From RPQJ01 sp963698735 (GTDB lineage: Bacteria > Pseudomonadota > Gammaproteobacteria > Steroidobacterales > Steroidobacteraceae), in NCBI GenBank assembly GCA_963698735.1, contig CAVOSA010000032.1:62001-126000 (forward strand): 64,000 bases of DNA. Direction: 5' to 3'. Within the stretch, counting starts at the first letter, position 1, and each line of letters begins with the position of its first letter. Made by a program: the position numbers and the translations under genes. Positions 8,762 to 18,722 of the stretch are shown in pieces. The notes under the pieces are model-generated. The model was not told the origin of the DNA and did not search any database. It saw nothing but the letters and a program-made list of their open reading frames with translations.

Positions 8762-9580
8762 TCAGCCTCCTGGCGGGGGCGTGCCAGGGTTCGGGTCTTC
8801 CATCGGATACGTCTTTGCGGGCTCGTCCGACGGGGCCGGCGTGGCCGGTGCCGCCTTCACGGGAGGCGCCGCAGCAGGCGCCTTCGCCGGAGCCTGCGTC
8901 GCGCGCGTGAGGGCCGCGGTGAATTCCTGGGCGCCCGCCGGCACGTTCGACACCTTGCCTTCGAGGATCTGCGAGGCGAGCACGCCCGAAATGCCGTAGG
9001 CGGATTCGTTGGCGGCCTTGTCGATGGCGATGACGGTGCCGTCGAGCGCTACGCCCGCAAACAGGCCGGAACTGCGCGAGTAGGACAACACCTGGGCGCT
9101 CAATGTCGCATCCGTTGCCGCTGCCGAAGACCGGCCCAGCGGTCCGGCGGCAACGCTGGCGTCGGCACCAAGCGTGACCTTACCGCCCGCGATGCCTTCC
9201 ACGCTGTCGCGCGACATCAGGACCAGCACGAGATCCGTCGACTGCACGCCGAACTGGAAGCCGAAGTTGATGCCGCCCAGCGTCACGAACACCGGCGCGC
9301 TCCAGGTGCCGTCAGGATTGCGCACCGACATGACGCCTTTGCCGCCTCGCCCGCCGAGCGTCAGGGCCACCTTGACCACGCCCGGTACCACGATCACGCC
9401 ATAGGCGCGCTCGAGCAGCCAGCTGGGAATGGTCTGCTCGGAAAGATCGGAGAATGCCTCGAAGACGTTTTTCGATCTCTGCAGCCTCTGGTCGGTCTTC
9501 GAGTCGGCCTGTGCCGGCGCGGGCAAGGCCAGCGCGACCGCGAGCAACACGGACAGGCAGGCGGCGAGGAGTCTCTTCAT
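8762..9580 (-). CDS. SYLF (Ysc84/DUF500) domain lipid-binding protein
   Basis: A 272-residue exported protein: signal peptide about 1-25 (cleavage after PAPAQA), a SYLF domain (about 40-215) with ERAYGVIVVPGVVKVALT and TLGGINFGFQFGVQSTDLV, and a proline/alanine-rich C-terminal tail (about 225-272). SYLF domains bind phospholipids; bacterial members are periplasmic and of uncertain role. ATG 9580 is chosen because the signal peptide begins exactly there; upstream in-frame sequence has no such feature. It diverges from the next gene across 149 bases, which include a short AT-rich stretch (9610-9630) that could hold its promoter. Confidence 0.85.
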   Translation of the reverse strand: MKRLLAACLSVLLAVALALPAPAQADSKTDQRLQRSKNVFEAFSDLSEQTIPSWLLERAYGVIVVPGVVKVALTLGGRGGKGVMSVRNPDGTWSAPVFVTLGGINFGFQFGVQSTDLVLVLMSRDSVEGIAGGKVTLGADASVAAGPLGRSSAAATDATLSAQVLSYSRSSGLFAGVALDGTVIAIDKAANESAYGISGVLASQILEGKVSNVPAGAQEFTAALTRATQAPAKAPAAAPPVKAAPATPAPSDEPAKTYPMEDPNPGTPPPGG

Positions 9581-9729
9581 GGTGGGCTGGGTAACGTGCA
9601 AGGTGATGATTCCCGTAACTTTAACAGAATGCGTGCTTGGATCGTCGGTGCGGCACAGCGCGACCGTGTGCGGCAGGATAAGCTTGGGCCGGGGAGCGAC
9701 GTCTGCATCGCGGTCTGCGCCGGACAAGA

Positions 9730-10542
9730 ATGAACATCTTTCGCCCGTTACCCGTTACCACCCGGACCCTCCTGCACGGGACCCTGCTGGCCTGCACGGC
9801 GCTTGCGGGCTACGGGGTTTGTCGCGCTGCGCCTGCCGAAGTTCCCTCGGATATCGACATCGATGCGCTGACGGCGGACCGCGAGTTCGCTGCGCAGGCA
9901 CTCGAGTCTGGTATTCGTGCGGCCTACGAGCGCTACCTGGCCGAGGACGCCGTGCTGTTCCGTCCCATGCCTGTGCGTGCGCGCGAGTGGCTGGACACCC
10001 ACGAACCGGCGAGCGGCAGGCTCGAGTGGTCCCCGGTCGTGGCGGAAACCGCCTGCGACTCGAGTCTTGCGGTGACGCTGGGCAACTGGACCTACCTCCC
10101 TCGGGACAGCAAGTCCGCCGAGACCGGGCAGTACCTGACCGCCTGGCGCCGCAGCGAGTCGGGCGACTGGCGCATCGCGCTCGACCAGTCCGTGAGCCTT
10201 GCCGCGATGCCTGCCGGCAAGGCCGCGGCGGCGGACGTGGCCGGCTGTGAGGAACGCCCCGACGGCGAGAAAAAGCTGCTCGCGGCCGAGCGCAAGCAGA
10301 ACTCAAGCCTGCGCACGCTGCGAGCCGGCGACTCGGCGGGCGTCGCGATCAAGGCAGCCACCACAGGCTCGCTGCTTGGCACCAGCCGGGCCGACCTGGC
10401 AGTGACGCACGGTGAATTGAAGGACAAGCGTGGCGCGCGCGGCAGCGAGCCGCAGGTCCGCGCGGTCTACGTCCGGATCTGGCATCGCGACGGCTCGTCG
10501 TGGCGCGTACTGCACGAGTTCGTCACGCCGCTCGCCCAGTAG
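9730..10542 (+). CDS. Exported protein with NTF2/DUF4440-like fold
   Basis: A 270-residue protein with an N-terminal signal peptide (about 1-33). It has two segments reminiscent of SnoaL/DUF4440-type NTF2 domains: FAAQALESGIRAAYERYL with DAVLFRP, and a C-terminal half ending RIWHRDGSSWRVLHEF. The repeated pattern (helix, then WRxSxxGDWRIALDQS, then WHRDGSSWRVLHE) suggests one long or two tandem cone-like domains. No catalytic residues can be assigned, and many relatives are annotated only as DUF4440. The start ATG 9730 has a GGACAAG-like site before it. It converges on the CoA-transferase gene with 5 bases between stops. Confidence 0.7.
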   Translation: MNIFRPLPVTTRTLLHGTLLACTALAGYGVCRAAPAEVPSDIDIDALTADREFAAQALESGIRAAYERYLAEDAVLFRPMPVRAREWLDTHEPASGRLEWSPVVAETACDSSLAVTLGNWTYLPRDSKSAETGQYLTAWRRSESGDWRIALDQSVSLAAMPAGKAAAADVAGCEERPDGEKKLLAAERKQNSSLRTLRAGDSAGVAIKAATTGSLLGTSRADLAVTHGELKDKRGARGSEPQVRAVYVRIWHRDGSSWRVLHEFVTPLAQ

Positions 10543-10547
10543 GCCCT

Positions 10548-11744
10548 TCAGGCCGCGCCATTGGCGCGCAGTTCGACGATTGCCGCTTCGTCGTAGCCGA
10601 TTTCACGCAGGATCGCGTCCGTATGTTCGCCGAGCTGCGGCGCACGCCGGCTCGGCAGCCTCTCGCCATCGAGCTTGATCGGGTTGGCCAGGACGCGATA
10701 GCCCGCCTGCGCCGGGTGTGGCAGCTCACGCACCATGCCGATCTGGCGCAAGTACGGGTTGTCCAGCGCCTGCGACAGGTCGTAGACCGGCGCCGCCGGC
10801 AGCACGCCTTGCAGCTTGCTCAACCACTGTGCAGTAGTCGCGCCGGCGAACACGTCGTCGAGCAAGACGGTCAATGTCTCGCGGTTCGCGCGGCGCGCCT
10901 CGACCGTCGCATAGTCGGCGTGCGACGCAAGGTCCGGGCGCTCGATGACGGCGACCAGTTCGCTCCAGAATTTCTGCGTCATGCACATGATGAAGATCCA
11001 GCCGTCGCGCGTGCGCTGCAACTGCACGGGCACCGCGGACGGGTGCGCGCTGCGCGGCAGGCGCTCGGTGCGGTAGCCGGAATTGAGGTACCACGCGCCC
11101 GGGTACGTGAGCTGGTGCAGCGCGACGTCGAACAGCGACACGTCGATGTCGTGGCCGCGGCCGCCTTTCAACATGCCGACCAGCGACGACAGGATCGCGA
11201 CCGCCGTCGTGATGCCCGTCATGTAGTCGACGATCGAGAGTCCCATGCGCGCCGGCGGCGAGCCAGGTTCACCGCTCAGGTGCAGGTAACCGGCCTCGGC
11301 CTGCATGAGGTAGTCGTAGCCGGGCCAGCCCTTGCGCTCGTTGTCGCGGCCGTACGCCGACAGGTGCGCGCAGATGACGCGCGGATGGATCGGGCCCAGG
11401 GCTGCGTAGTCCAGCCCGAGCTTGCCGGGCTGGTCGCCACGCAGGTTGTTGAGCACGACGTCTGCCGTTGGCACCAGCCGGTGGAACGCTTCGCGTCCGG
11501 CCGGGTGCTTGAGGTTCAGCGTCACGCTCTTCTTGTTGAGGTTGAACGCCTGGAAGAACTGGCTGTCGTGCTCGCCGAGGAAGAACGGCCCCATCGCGCG
11601 CGTGGCATCGCCGCCCTGTTCGCGGTTCTCGATCTTGATGACCTCGGCGCCGAGGTCGGCGAGGTACATCGACCCGAACGGGCCGGCGCCGAAGTTCTCG
11701 AATGTCAGGACACGGAGACCGGCAAGCGGCAGTGCGGGTGGCAT
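10548..11744 (-). CDS. CaiB/BaiF family (type III) CoA-transferase
   Basis: A 398-residue class III CoA-transferase or CoA-ester racemase of the CaiB/BaiF/Frc/AMACR family, acting on acyl-CoA esters in the cytoplasm. The N-terminal VLTFENFGAGPFGSMYLADLGAEVIKIEN-type CoA-binding stretch is present (only partly quoted by convention). So are LNLKHPAGREAF, NNLRGDQPGKLGLDY, and the catalytic aspartate in SIVDYMTGIT. ATG 11744 is preferred over a start 24 codons upstream because the family begins there and the upstream acetyltransferase gene ends 10 bases before it. The two genes form a short leftward operon. The acyl substrate is unknown. Confidence 0.88.
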   Translation of the reverse strand: MPPALPLAGLRVLTFENFGAGPFGSMYLADLGAEVIKIENREQGGDATRAMGPFFLGEHDSQFFQAFNLNKKSVTLNLKHPAGREAFHRLVPTADVVLNNLRGDQPGKLGLDYAALGPIHPRVICAHLSAYGRDNERKGWPGYDYLMQAEAGYLHLSGEPGSPPARMGLSIVDYMTGITTAVAILSSLVGMLKGGRGHDIDVSLFDVALHQLTYPGAWYLNSGYRTERLPRSAHPSAVPVQLQRTRDGWIFIMCMTQKFWSELVAVIERPDLASHADYATVEARRANRETLTVLLDDVFAGATTAQWLSKLQGVLPAAPVYDLSQALDNPYLRQIGMVRELPHPAQAGYRVLANPIKLDGERLPSRRAPQLGEHTDAILREIGYDEAAIVELRANGAA

Positions 11745-11754
11745 GTGCGAGCGC

Positions 11755-12249
11755 TCAGAGATCGAGGGCGTAGTAGCGGTCGCAGGCAAAGTGCCCCGTC
11801 GCGCCGAGCGGCGCACAGAGCGCCTTGAATCCCGCTTCCGTATAGAGGTGCTGCGCGGCGTCCATGCCGGTCAGAGTCTCGAGGTAGCAGCGCTGGTAAC
11901 CCAGGTTCCGCGCCCTGGCGAGGCAGTGCTGCAGCAGCCGGCGGCCCTGGCCGTGCCCGCGCGTCTCAGGCAGGAAATACATCTTGCGCAGCTCGCAGAC
12001 TTCCGCGTCGCTACCGGCGAGGGGCGCGATGCCGCCGCCGCCCACGACCCGTCCAGCGCGCTCGAGCACGAAATACGCGGCACGCGGCGCGGAGTACGCG
12101 ACGCTCAGGTGGTCGACTTCCGGGTCGTTGATGGCGAATCCCGGTCCTGACGCGCCGAACTCGGGCATCACCGTGCGAATGACCTGCGCCATCGCTGCGT
12201 CGTCCGCAGCGGTGATGGGTCGAAGCACGAAATCAGGCGGGATGTTCAA
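11755..12249 (-). CDS. GNAT family N-acetyltransferase
   Basis: A 164-residue single-domain GNAT acetyltransferase using acetyl-CoA. Motif A is visible as KMYFLPETRGHGQGRRLL, with the R/Q-x-x-G-x-G/A pyrophosphate-binding loop. It is preceded by GRVVGGGGIAPL and followed by the LYTEAGFKAL motif B region. The fold runs the full length with no extra domain. The acceptor, whether a small amine or a protein N-terminus, cannot be told. It precedes the CoA-transferase gene by 10 bases on the same strand. Confidence 0.87.
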   Translation of the reverse strand: MNIPPDFVLRPITAADDAAMAQVIRTVMPEFGASGPGFAINDPEVDHLSVAYSAPRAAYFVLERAGRVVGGGGIAPLAGSDAEVCELRKMYFLPETRGHGQGRRLLQHCLARARNLGYQRCYLETLTGMDAAQHLYTEAGFKALCAPLGATGHFACDRYYALDL

Positions 12250-12274
12250 GCGGCGGTGAGTCTAGCACCGCGGA

Positions 12275-12319
12275 CCCTCACCCCAACCCACTCCCGCTGA
12301 CGCGGGAGTGGGAGGGAGG
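12275..12319. repeat. REP-like palindromic intergenic repeat, copy 1
   Basis: A CCCTCACCCC head is followed by a perfect 11-bp inverted repeat (12287-12297 and 12302-12312, CCCACTCCCGC / GCGGGAGTGGG) around a TGAC loop. The same head-plus-hairpin layout recurs at 40.5, 42.1, 42.2 and 59.2 kb. It lies between the end of the second TonB receptor gene and the acetyltransferase gene. Confidence 0.7.
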
Positions 12320-12330
12320 CGAGCCAAAGG

Positions 12331-14926
12331 TCAGAAGCGGTAGACCAGCTCGGCGCCGTACGAGCTGCCCGGCGCATCGTGCACGAACGAACCGCCGAAC
12401 TCCGGCGCCGGGATGATCTCGGCGAGGTACTTCTCGTCGCCGACGTTACGGCCCCAGGCCGTCACCCCCCAGCGCTCACCCTGCAGGGTCAGCCGGGCGT
12501 TGTACACTGCGTACGGGTCGCGCACCTGCTTCGAGAACTCGCCCTGGCCGAAGCCGAAGTAGCCGAACAGGTTCGGCAGGCGCTGCTCCTGCACCGGGTG
12601 GAACCAGGTCTCGCCGACGAACGAGCCGTCGATGCGCGCGATCAGCGACAGCGCATCGGTGAGCGTGAACGTGGCTTCGGCGCCGATGTTGCCCGTGTAC
12701 TCCGGTGCGTACGGCACTTCGCCGCCCTCGGTGTACGGGCGGCCCGTGTACTTGTCGATCTTGCCGTCGGTGATGCCGTAACCCCCGAACACCGTGAACA
12801 TGTCGTTGATCTGCCAGCGGGCGTCGATCTCGGCGCCCTTGATCGTGACTTCGTCGATGTTGGTCACGGCGCGCAGCAGGCCGAACGGGCCAGCGAAGAA
12901 ATTGAAGAACTGCATGTCTTCAACCTTCGTGTAGTACACCGCCGCATTCACGCTGACCGTGCGATCGAGGAAGTAGGACTTGACGCCGAGTTCGGCTGCC
13001 TTCGAGAGCTCCTGCTTGAAGGTGTCGTTGACGTCGGTAAGGTTGAGCTGGGACGACGCGGTGCAGGCGGGCGCGTAGACGGGTCCGTTGGGGCCGGTGG
13101 TGTTTTCACCGAGGCAGAGCGGCGTGTCACCCGCGAGGCCGTAAAACGTGTCCACCGTGGCGGCGCTGCCCGACGAGTTGAAGCCGCCGCTGCGGAAGCC
13201 GTAGCCGTAGGACGCGAACACCGCAAAGTCTTCCGTGAGCCTCCAGTTGGCCGTGAGCTTCGGCTGCAGCTGGTCGAAGGTCTCGCTGCGGTTCGGGATG
13301 CCCGCAGTCGCATACGCCGAGTTCACCGTGTAGGCTGGATTGATGTAGGGGTTGCTGCCGAATGCAAAGCTCGGCGTCTGCGCGCGGCATGACGTGGTGT
13401 CCGTGCCCGTGCAGACCGGCACGTTGTTGCTGACTTCGCGGTCTTCGCTGTCGTAGCGCAGGGCGAGGGCCACTTCGAGGTTGTCCATCACGTCGTACGC
13501 GATCTGGCCGAACACGGCGTAGACCTTGCTGCTGAAGTCGTCGTCATAGAGCAGGTCGGTCGGGTTCGGGCCGCTGGTCGGCACGAACGGGCGCGCCCTG
13601 AAGCCCTGCGCGAGATCCGAGCCCTGCGACACGACCACGTGACGGTCGATGTCGGCGAAGTACGCCCCCGCAACCCAGCGCAGCGACTGGTCGCCCGGCG
13701 AGGTGAGGCGGACTTCGAGGCTCAGGTCTTCCTGGTCGCGCTGCTGGTACTGGTAGCCGCCGCAGGTGGACGGGCCGTACGGCGGCAGGAAGCCTGCGCC
13801 GTTGCCGCCCGCAGGCGTCAACCAGATGCTCGACGGGATGCCGAAGAACGGAGCTTCGTAGCCCGGATCCTGCAGGTTCGCGTCGTTGGAGGCCTGGCAG
13901 GTCGCGTCCACCGCGTAGAGCAGGAACGCGTCGCTGGTGCCGTCCGTCAGGAAGTAGTTGGTCTGGTCGTTGTAGGCCAGGTAGCTCGTCAGCGTGCCGA
14001 TGCCCACGTCCCAGTCGCCCTTGATCGAGAGGTTGATGTTTTCCTGCTCGTTCTGCGGATCGACGTTGTTGATGTAGCGGAAGTTGTGCTTGTTCGCGTC
14101 CTCGTAGAATGCAGTCACCGACGAACGGCGCCACGTCGGCGAGCGCGATCGACGCGTTGAAGTTGATGGCGCCCGAGTCGAGCTGCGAGTACTTGGCCTT
14201 GACGTCGATGTCGCCGCCGAGGGCCTCGAACAGCAGGCGGCCGGAGACGCCAGTTTCCTCAAAACGGTCGACGCAGTCGTCGCAGTTGTTCTTCAGGTTC
14301 TTCCACTGGCCGTCGGTCTTGCGCGTGTATGCGGCGATCGAGCCCTTGACGCCGTCCGTGAGACCGCCGCCCAGGTAGACGCTACCGTTGTAGCTGTTGT
14401 CGGAGCCGTAGCCCGCCTTGATATCGGCCTCGAACTCTTCGCCCGGCTTGCGCGTCGTCAGGATCAACGCACCGGCCAGCGCATTGCGGCCATAGAGCGC
14501 ACCTTGCGGGCCTTTCAGGACTTCGATCTGGGTGACGCCCGAAAGCTCCTGGTTCAACGCCTGGGGATTGGTCTGCAGCACGCCGTCGATGACGAGCGCG
14601 AAGTTGGTCTCCGAATCGCGTCCCGTGTTGATGCCGCGAATGTTCAGCTGCATGTCACCGGCTTCCGCCGTCTGTACGGCCGACACGCCAGTTGTCAGCG
14701 CGACGAAGTCCTGCGGGCGCTCGATGCCGGCGCTCCTGATTTCCGCCGCCGTAAAGGCAGTGATCGAGACGGGCACGTCCTCGATGCGCTCCTCGCGCTG
14801 TCGCGCGGTGACCACGATCTCTTCGAGCTGGCCGCTCTCGGCGGCCTGCAGCACCGGGGGCACCGCGAGCAGCGATGCGCCGTGAGCGGCGGCCAGTGCG
14901 AACAATCGAGTCTTGGCATGATTCAT
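12331..14926 (-). pseudogene. TonB-dependent receptor with one frameshift
   Basis: An outer-membrane receptor of about 865 codons in two overlapping frames. The first part (14926 to about 14119) holds a signal peptide, the TonB box EEIVVTARQREERIEDVPV, and a plug with IEVLKGPQGALYGRNALAG. The second part (about 14118 to 12331) holds the barrel, from AFYEDANKHNF to the terminal GAELVYRF. Total length is 3n+1, and removing one C of the CC at 14118-14119 rejoins the frames without loss. The sequence style (EDVPVSITAF, GIxxPQDF, NIRGINTGRDSE) matches receptors expanded in Sphingomonas- and Caulobacter-like bacteria for organic substrates. Whether the shift is real or a consensus error is undecided; no other stop is present. 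Confidence 0.85.
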
Positions 14927-15203
14927 GTGTGGTCCCCGTGCTGGAAGGTCGGAAAGGCCCTGGCGGGCCGGCTCCCCGTGGTCGGCGCGAACATAGCACC
15001 CGTCCTCGCCAAGTTACAATATAAGTAAGACAATAGGACAACCCAGGGCGGCGCGCGCCAGCGACCCGCACGGCTGTTGTCCTCGTTGCAACAGTGCGTC
15101 TGGTGCGGGCTCTGCTAGCATTCGACTTCCGCTTCTCTCCCGATTCCTCCCCACCGCCCGCCGCGCCTCGCATCCACGACGTTCTCCCGCCCCACCCGCG
15201 GCC

Positions 15204-17954
15204 ATGGCACGCAAGGACATTTCGTTTACGGCAAAGGACGCGGCGCTCCGCGAGGACGTCCATACGCTGGGCGGGCTGGTCGGCGAGATGCTGCGCGACC
15301 AGGGCGGAGACGGCTTCTTCGACGAGGTCGAGGGCGACCGGCAGGTGGCGATCCGCCGCCGCGATGGCGACTCCGATGCCGCGGTGCAACTGGTCGTGCG
15401 TGCGGACAGCCGTGGGCCGGCACAAGCGGCGGAACTGATCCGGGCGTTCACCACGTGGTTCCAGGTGGTGAACATGGCCGAGAAGGTGCACCGTGTACGC
15501 CGGCGCCGGCAGTACCTGAACGACAGCAGCACGCACCAGCCGGGCGGCCTCGTCGAGTGCTTCCAGAAGCTGCGTTCGATCGGCTACAGCCTGGAGCAGG
15601 TGCTGGAACTGCTCGGTCGCCTCAGCATCGAGCCCGTCTTCACCGCCCACCCGACCGAATCCACCCGCCGCACGCTGCTGCGCCAGCAACAGCGCATTGC
15701 CCGCCTGCTCATGACCCGGCTCGATGCGTCGCTGACGCCGGTCGAGCGGCGCACCACGCTCGAGCGGGTGCGCAGCGAACTGACCACCGGCTGGCAGACC
15801 GCCGACAACTCACGCGAAAAGCTGACGATTGCGGACGAGCGCGAGCACGTGCTGTTCTTCCTCGTCGAGGTCGTCTACGACGTGATCCCGGTCTTCTATG
15901 AAGGCATCGAGGAGGCTCTCGTCGTCGTCTTTGGCGACCAGGCCCGCAACGCGACCGTCCCGGACATGCTGCATTTCGGATCCTGGGTCGGCGGCGACAT
16001 GGACGGCCTGCCGGATGTCCACGCCAAGACGATTCGCGAGAGCTGCGCGCGACACCACGCGCTGATCGTCAATCGTTACTTCCTCGAGGCCCAGCGCCTG
16101 GCCGAGAAGCTGAGCCAAAGCGACCGGCGCACGCCCGCGATCCCCAGGGCGTTGTACGACAGGATCGAGCACTACAAGTCGGTGGTTCCGGCGGCCCGCG
16201 CGACCGCCCCCTCGGGTCACGACGAGATGCCGTACCGCGTGCTGCTCAACCAGATCGCGGAGCGCCTGCGCGCGACCTACGACCATCGCTCTGGCCAGTA
16301 CGAACGGGTCGAGCAGTTGATCGACGACCTGAACATCATTGCGCGCAGCCTCGAGGCCAACGCGGGCCGGTACGCGGGCCTGTTCCGCGTCCGTCGCTTC
16401 CTGCGGCGCGTGCAAACCTTCGGGCTGCACCTGGCCACGCTCGACGTCCGCCAGAACGCTGAAGTCCACCGCCAGATCGTAGGCCGCGCCCTCGATGAGC
16501 CGAACTGGGACACGCGCCCGGCGGCCGAGCGCACCGAGCGCCTGCGCGACGCGCTGGCTCGTGACGAATCACCGCCCGAGGTCCTGGAGGCCGCGGGCAA
16601 GCGCGCACTCTGGGTTTTCGAGGCGATGGACTATTGCCGCCACCGGTACGGCCAGGCGGCGGTCGGCTCCTACGTGATCAGCATGGCGCGCGACATCGAC
16701 GATGTGCTGTCGGTGCTGCTGCTGGCGCGCTGGGCCGGCCTCGTCGACAACGACACCGGCCAGGTCGCGCTCGACGTCGCGCCTCTGTTCGAGTCGGTTG
16801 CGGCGCTCGACGCTGCCGGTTCGACGCTGCGCCGGCTGCTCGCCGATCCGATCTATCGCGACCACCTGGCCGCACGCGGCAATCGCCAGGTGGTCATGAT
16901 CGGCTACGCCGACAGCAACAAGGAATCGGGCATCGCCTCGTCGCGCTGGCTTCTGCGCAAGGCCCAGGAGGCAATGCTTGCCGCATGCGAGGGAGCGGGC
17001 GTCCGCCTGCTGGTGTTCCATGGCCGCGGCGGTTCCATCAGCCGCGGCGGCAGCCGGACCGAGGCCATCATCAGCAGCTTGCCTGCGGCCGTTGCGAGCG
17101 GACAGCTGCGGGTGACGGAGCAGGGCGAGACCATCAACGACCGTTACGGCCTGGAACCCATTGCGCTGCGCACCTTCGAGCAGGGGCTGAACACCCTGGC
17201 GCTCGCCGTCGCCGGCGAATGCCGGGAAACCGTGCGGCCAGGCTGGGAAGAGGCGATGCAGCTGCTGTCGGAGGCCAGCCGGGCGCGCTACCGCGGCTTC
17301 GTGCACGACGACCCCGGTTTCTTCGAGTTCTTCCAGGCCGTGACGCCCGTCGACGTGATCGAACGCATGCAGATCGGCTCACGTCCGCTGGTGCGTGGCA
17401 GCGGCACCGGCGTCGACACGATCCGTGCGGTGCCCTGGATGTTCGCCTGGTCGCAGAGCCGGCACATGCTGCCCGGCTGGTTTGGTGCCGGCACCGGCCT
17501 TGCGGCCGTCATCGATCGTTTCGGGCAGGACATCGTCGGCGAGATGTACCGGGACTGGCCGTTTTTCGAAGGGCTCATGGACGATGTCGAGATGCGGCTT
17601 GCGCGTGCCGACATGGACATCGCCTGGCATTACGAACGCCTGTACCAGGGCACCGTGGAGCGCTACTCCGAGATGATCCGGCAGGAATATGACCTGGCCC
17701 GCCGGCTGGTCCTGCAGCTGAAAGGCTGTTCCCGCCTGCTGGATGCCGAACCCACCCTCCAGCGCTCGATCTGGCTGCGCAACCCCTACGTCGATCCGAT
17801 CCACCTCATGCAGGTGCGGTTGCTGCACAGCTGGCGTGCGGCGGGTTCGCCGAACGACAAGGGCCGGTCAAAGGACGATCCCGACCGGTGCCTGTTTCCT
17901 GCGCTGGTCGCCTCGGTGAACGGCATCGCGCACGGCCTGCAGGGCACCGGTTGA
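15204..17954 (+). CDS. ppc: Phosphoenolpyruvate carboxylase
   Basis: A 916-residue PEP carboxylase that converts PEP and bicarbonate to oxaloacetate, the main anaplerotic reaction. Catalytic signatures are the TAHPTES motif with His149, GYADSNKESGIASSRW, and the glycine-rich FHGRGGSISRGG loop. The protein ends HGLQGTG, close to the invariant C-terminal NTG of the family. It is slightly longer than the E. coli enzyme (883 residues). The gap to the divergent TonB receptor gene (14927-15203) contains the AT-rich tract TTACAATATAAG near 15013-15024, a likely promoter region for one or both genes. No other carbon-metabolism genes adjoin it. Confidence 0.96.
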   Translation: MARKDISFTAKDAALREDVHTLGGLVGEMLRDQGGDGFFDEVEGDRQVAIRRRDGDSDAAVQLVVRADSRGPAQAAELIRAFTTWFQVVNMAEKVHRVRRRRQYLNDSSTHQPGGLVECFQKLRSIGYSLEQVLELLGRLSIEPVFTAHPTESTRRTLLRQQQRIARLLMTRLDASLTPVERRTTLERVRSELTTGWQTADNSREKLTIADEREHVLFFLVEVVYDVIPVFYEGIEEALVVVFGDQARNATVPDMLHFGSWVGGDMDGLPDVHAKTIRESCARHHALIVNRYFLEAQRLAEKLSQSDRRTPAIPRALYDRIEHYKSVVPAARATAPSGHDEMPYRVLLNQIAERLRATYDHRSGQYERVEQLIDDLNIIARSLEANAGRYAGLFRVRRFLRRVQTFGLHLATLDVRQNAEVHRQIVGRALDEPNWDTRPAAERTERLRDALARDESPPEVLEAAGKRALWVFEAMDYCRHRYGQAAVGSYVISMARDIDDVLSVLLLARWAGLVDNDTGQVALDVAPLFESVAALDAAGSTLRRLLADPIYRDHLAARGNRQVVMIGYADSNKESGIASSRWLLRKAQEAMLAACEGAGVRLLVFHGRGGSISRGGSRTEAIISSLPAAVASGQLRVTEQGETINDRYGLEPIALRTFEQGLNTLALAVAGECRETVRPGWEEAMQLLSEASRARYRGFVHDDPGFFEFFQAVTPVDVIERMQIGSRPLVRGSGTGVDTIRAVPWMFAWSQSRHMLPGWFGAGTGLAAVIDRFGQDIVGEMYRDWPFFEGLMDDVEMRLARADMDIAWHYERLYQGTVERYSEMIRQEYDLARRLVLQLKGCSRLLDAEPTLQRSIWLRNPYVDPIHLMQVRLLHSWRAAGSPNDKGRSKDDPDRCLFPALVASVNGIAHGLQGTG

Positions 17955-18066
17955 TCCCGGCAGCAGTTTCCCTTGTTGACTGCGCACGGCGCGAGGAATA
18001 GCGTCGTCACGTCAAGCGCGACGTTGTCCGTCGCCGACGCAAACCACGGCAAGGGAGACTGAATCA

Positions 18067-18654
18067 ATGGCAGCGAAGAAGAAGGCGCGCCGCGCCGCGC
18101 CGCGCAAGGTCACGAAGGCGAGGGCCACCAAGGCCAAGCGCAAAGTCGTTCGCAAGGCGAAGGTCGCCAAGGTCAAGCGCAAAGTCGTTCGCAAGGCGAA
18201 GGTCGCCAAGGTCAAGCGCAAAGTCGTCCGCAAGGCGAAAGTCGCCAAGGTCAAGCGCAAGGTCGTCCGCAAGGCGAAAGTCGCCAAGGCTCGCAAGTCT
18301 GCGACCAGCCGCCGCGTCGCCGCCATCGAGGCAGCGGCCCGGAAGGCCCCGGCGCGTACGCGCGCCGCCGTGAAAAAGGCTGTTCGCGACCTGCCCCCGT
18401 CGGCGCGACGGGCGGTGAGGAAGGCGGGACGCAACCTCAAGGCGGCCGAGAAGAACATCTCGAAGGCCATCAAGGTCGCGCAGAAGCAGGCCAGCAAGAC
18501 GGCCTCGCAGGCCGGCTCGATGGTGAGCGCGGCGCAGGCGTCGGCAGAGAAGCAGGCCACGTCGATGTTCGACCAGGCCAAGGACATCGCCAGCAAGGTC
18601 AGCGAGACGGTGCAGAGCGCCGTCGGCAACCTGGTCCCGGGCGAGAAGTCCTGA
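18067..18654 (+). CDS. Lysine-rich histone-like/AlgP-like repeat protein
   Basis: A 195-residue, extremely basic protein. Residues 1-75 are almost only K, R, A and V and contain four tandem copies of KRKVVRKAKVAKV (24-75). A middle stretch (76-130) is A/K/R-rich, and the C-terminal 65 residues are amphipathic, A/S/Q-rich and predicted helical. The N-terminal part resembles histone H1-like or AlgP (AlgR3) tails, which bind DNA; the C-terminus resembles phasin-like or apolipoprotein-like helices. GGGAGA lies 9 bases upstream of the ATG. It stands alone between ppc and a terminator-like hairpin. DNA compaction or nucleoid-associated regulation is the likeliest role, by composition only. Confidence 0.8.
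   Translation: MAAKKKARRAAPRKVTKARATKAKRKVVRKAKVAKVKRKVVRKAKVAKVKRKVVRKAKVAKVKRKVVRKAKVAKARKSATSRRVAAIEAAARKAPARTRAAVKKAVRDLPPSARRAVRKAGRNLKAAEKNISKAIKVAQKQASKTASQAGSMVSAAQASAEKQATSMFDQAKDIASKVSETVQSAVGNLVPGEKS
18136..18291 (+). repeat. Four tandem 39-bp repeats inside the histone-like gene
   Basis: Four in-frame 39-bp units encode KRKVVRKAKVAKV, the last ending in KA. The units are nearly identical in DNA (differences such as GTT/GTC and AAG/AAA), which points to recent expansion by slippage or unequal exchange. Copy number is likely to vary among strains. Confidence 0.9.
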
Positions 18655-18670
18655 TTCGTTGATTCCGGGC

Positions 18671-18698
18671 GCTCCTTCCCGCCACGGCGGGAGGGAGC
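18671..18698. terminator. Hairpin between convergent genes
   Basis: A 13-bp inverted repeat, GCTCCTTCCCGCC against GGCGGGAGGGAGC with a single G-T wobble and almost no loop, lies between the histone-like gene and the convergent Nudix gene. It lacks a T-run, so it may act as a bidirectional RNA-stabilising or termination structure. Confidence 0.5.
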
Positions 18699-18722
18699 CT
18701 GCCCTGCGCGGCGGTGGCCGCG

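Noticed and set aside
12379..13392. A 337-codon plus-strand frame opposite the second TonB receptor
   Set aside because: It is a shadow of the receptor's barrel domain, without any recognisable motif.
18136..18291. CRISPR-like tandem repeats
   Set aside because: The units are contiguous 39-bp in-frame coding repeats without spacers.
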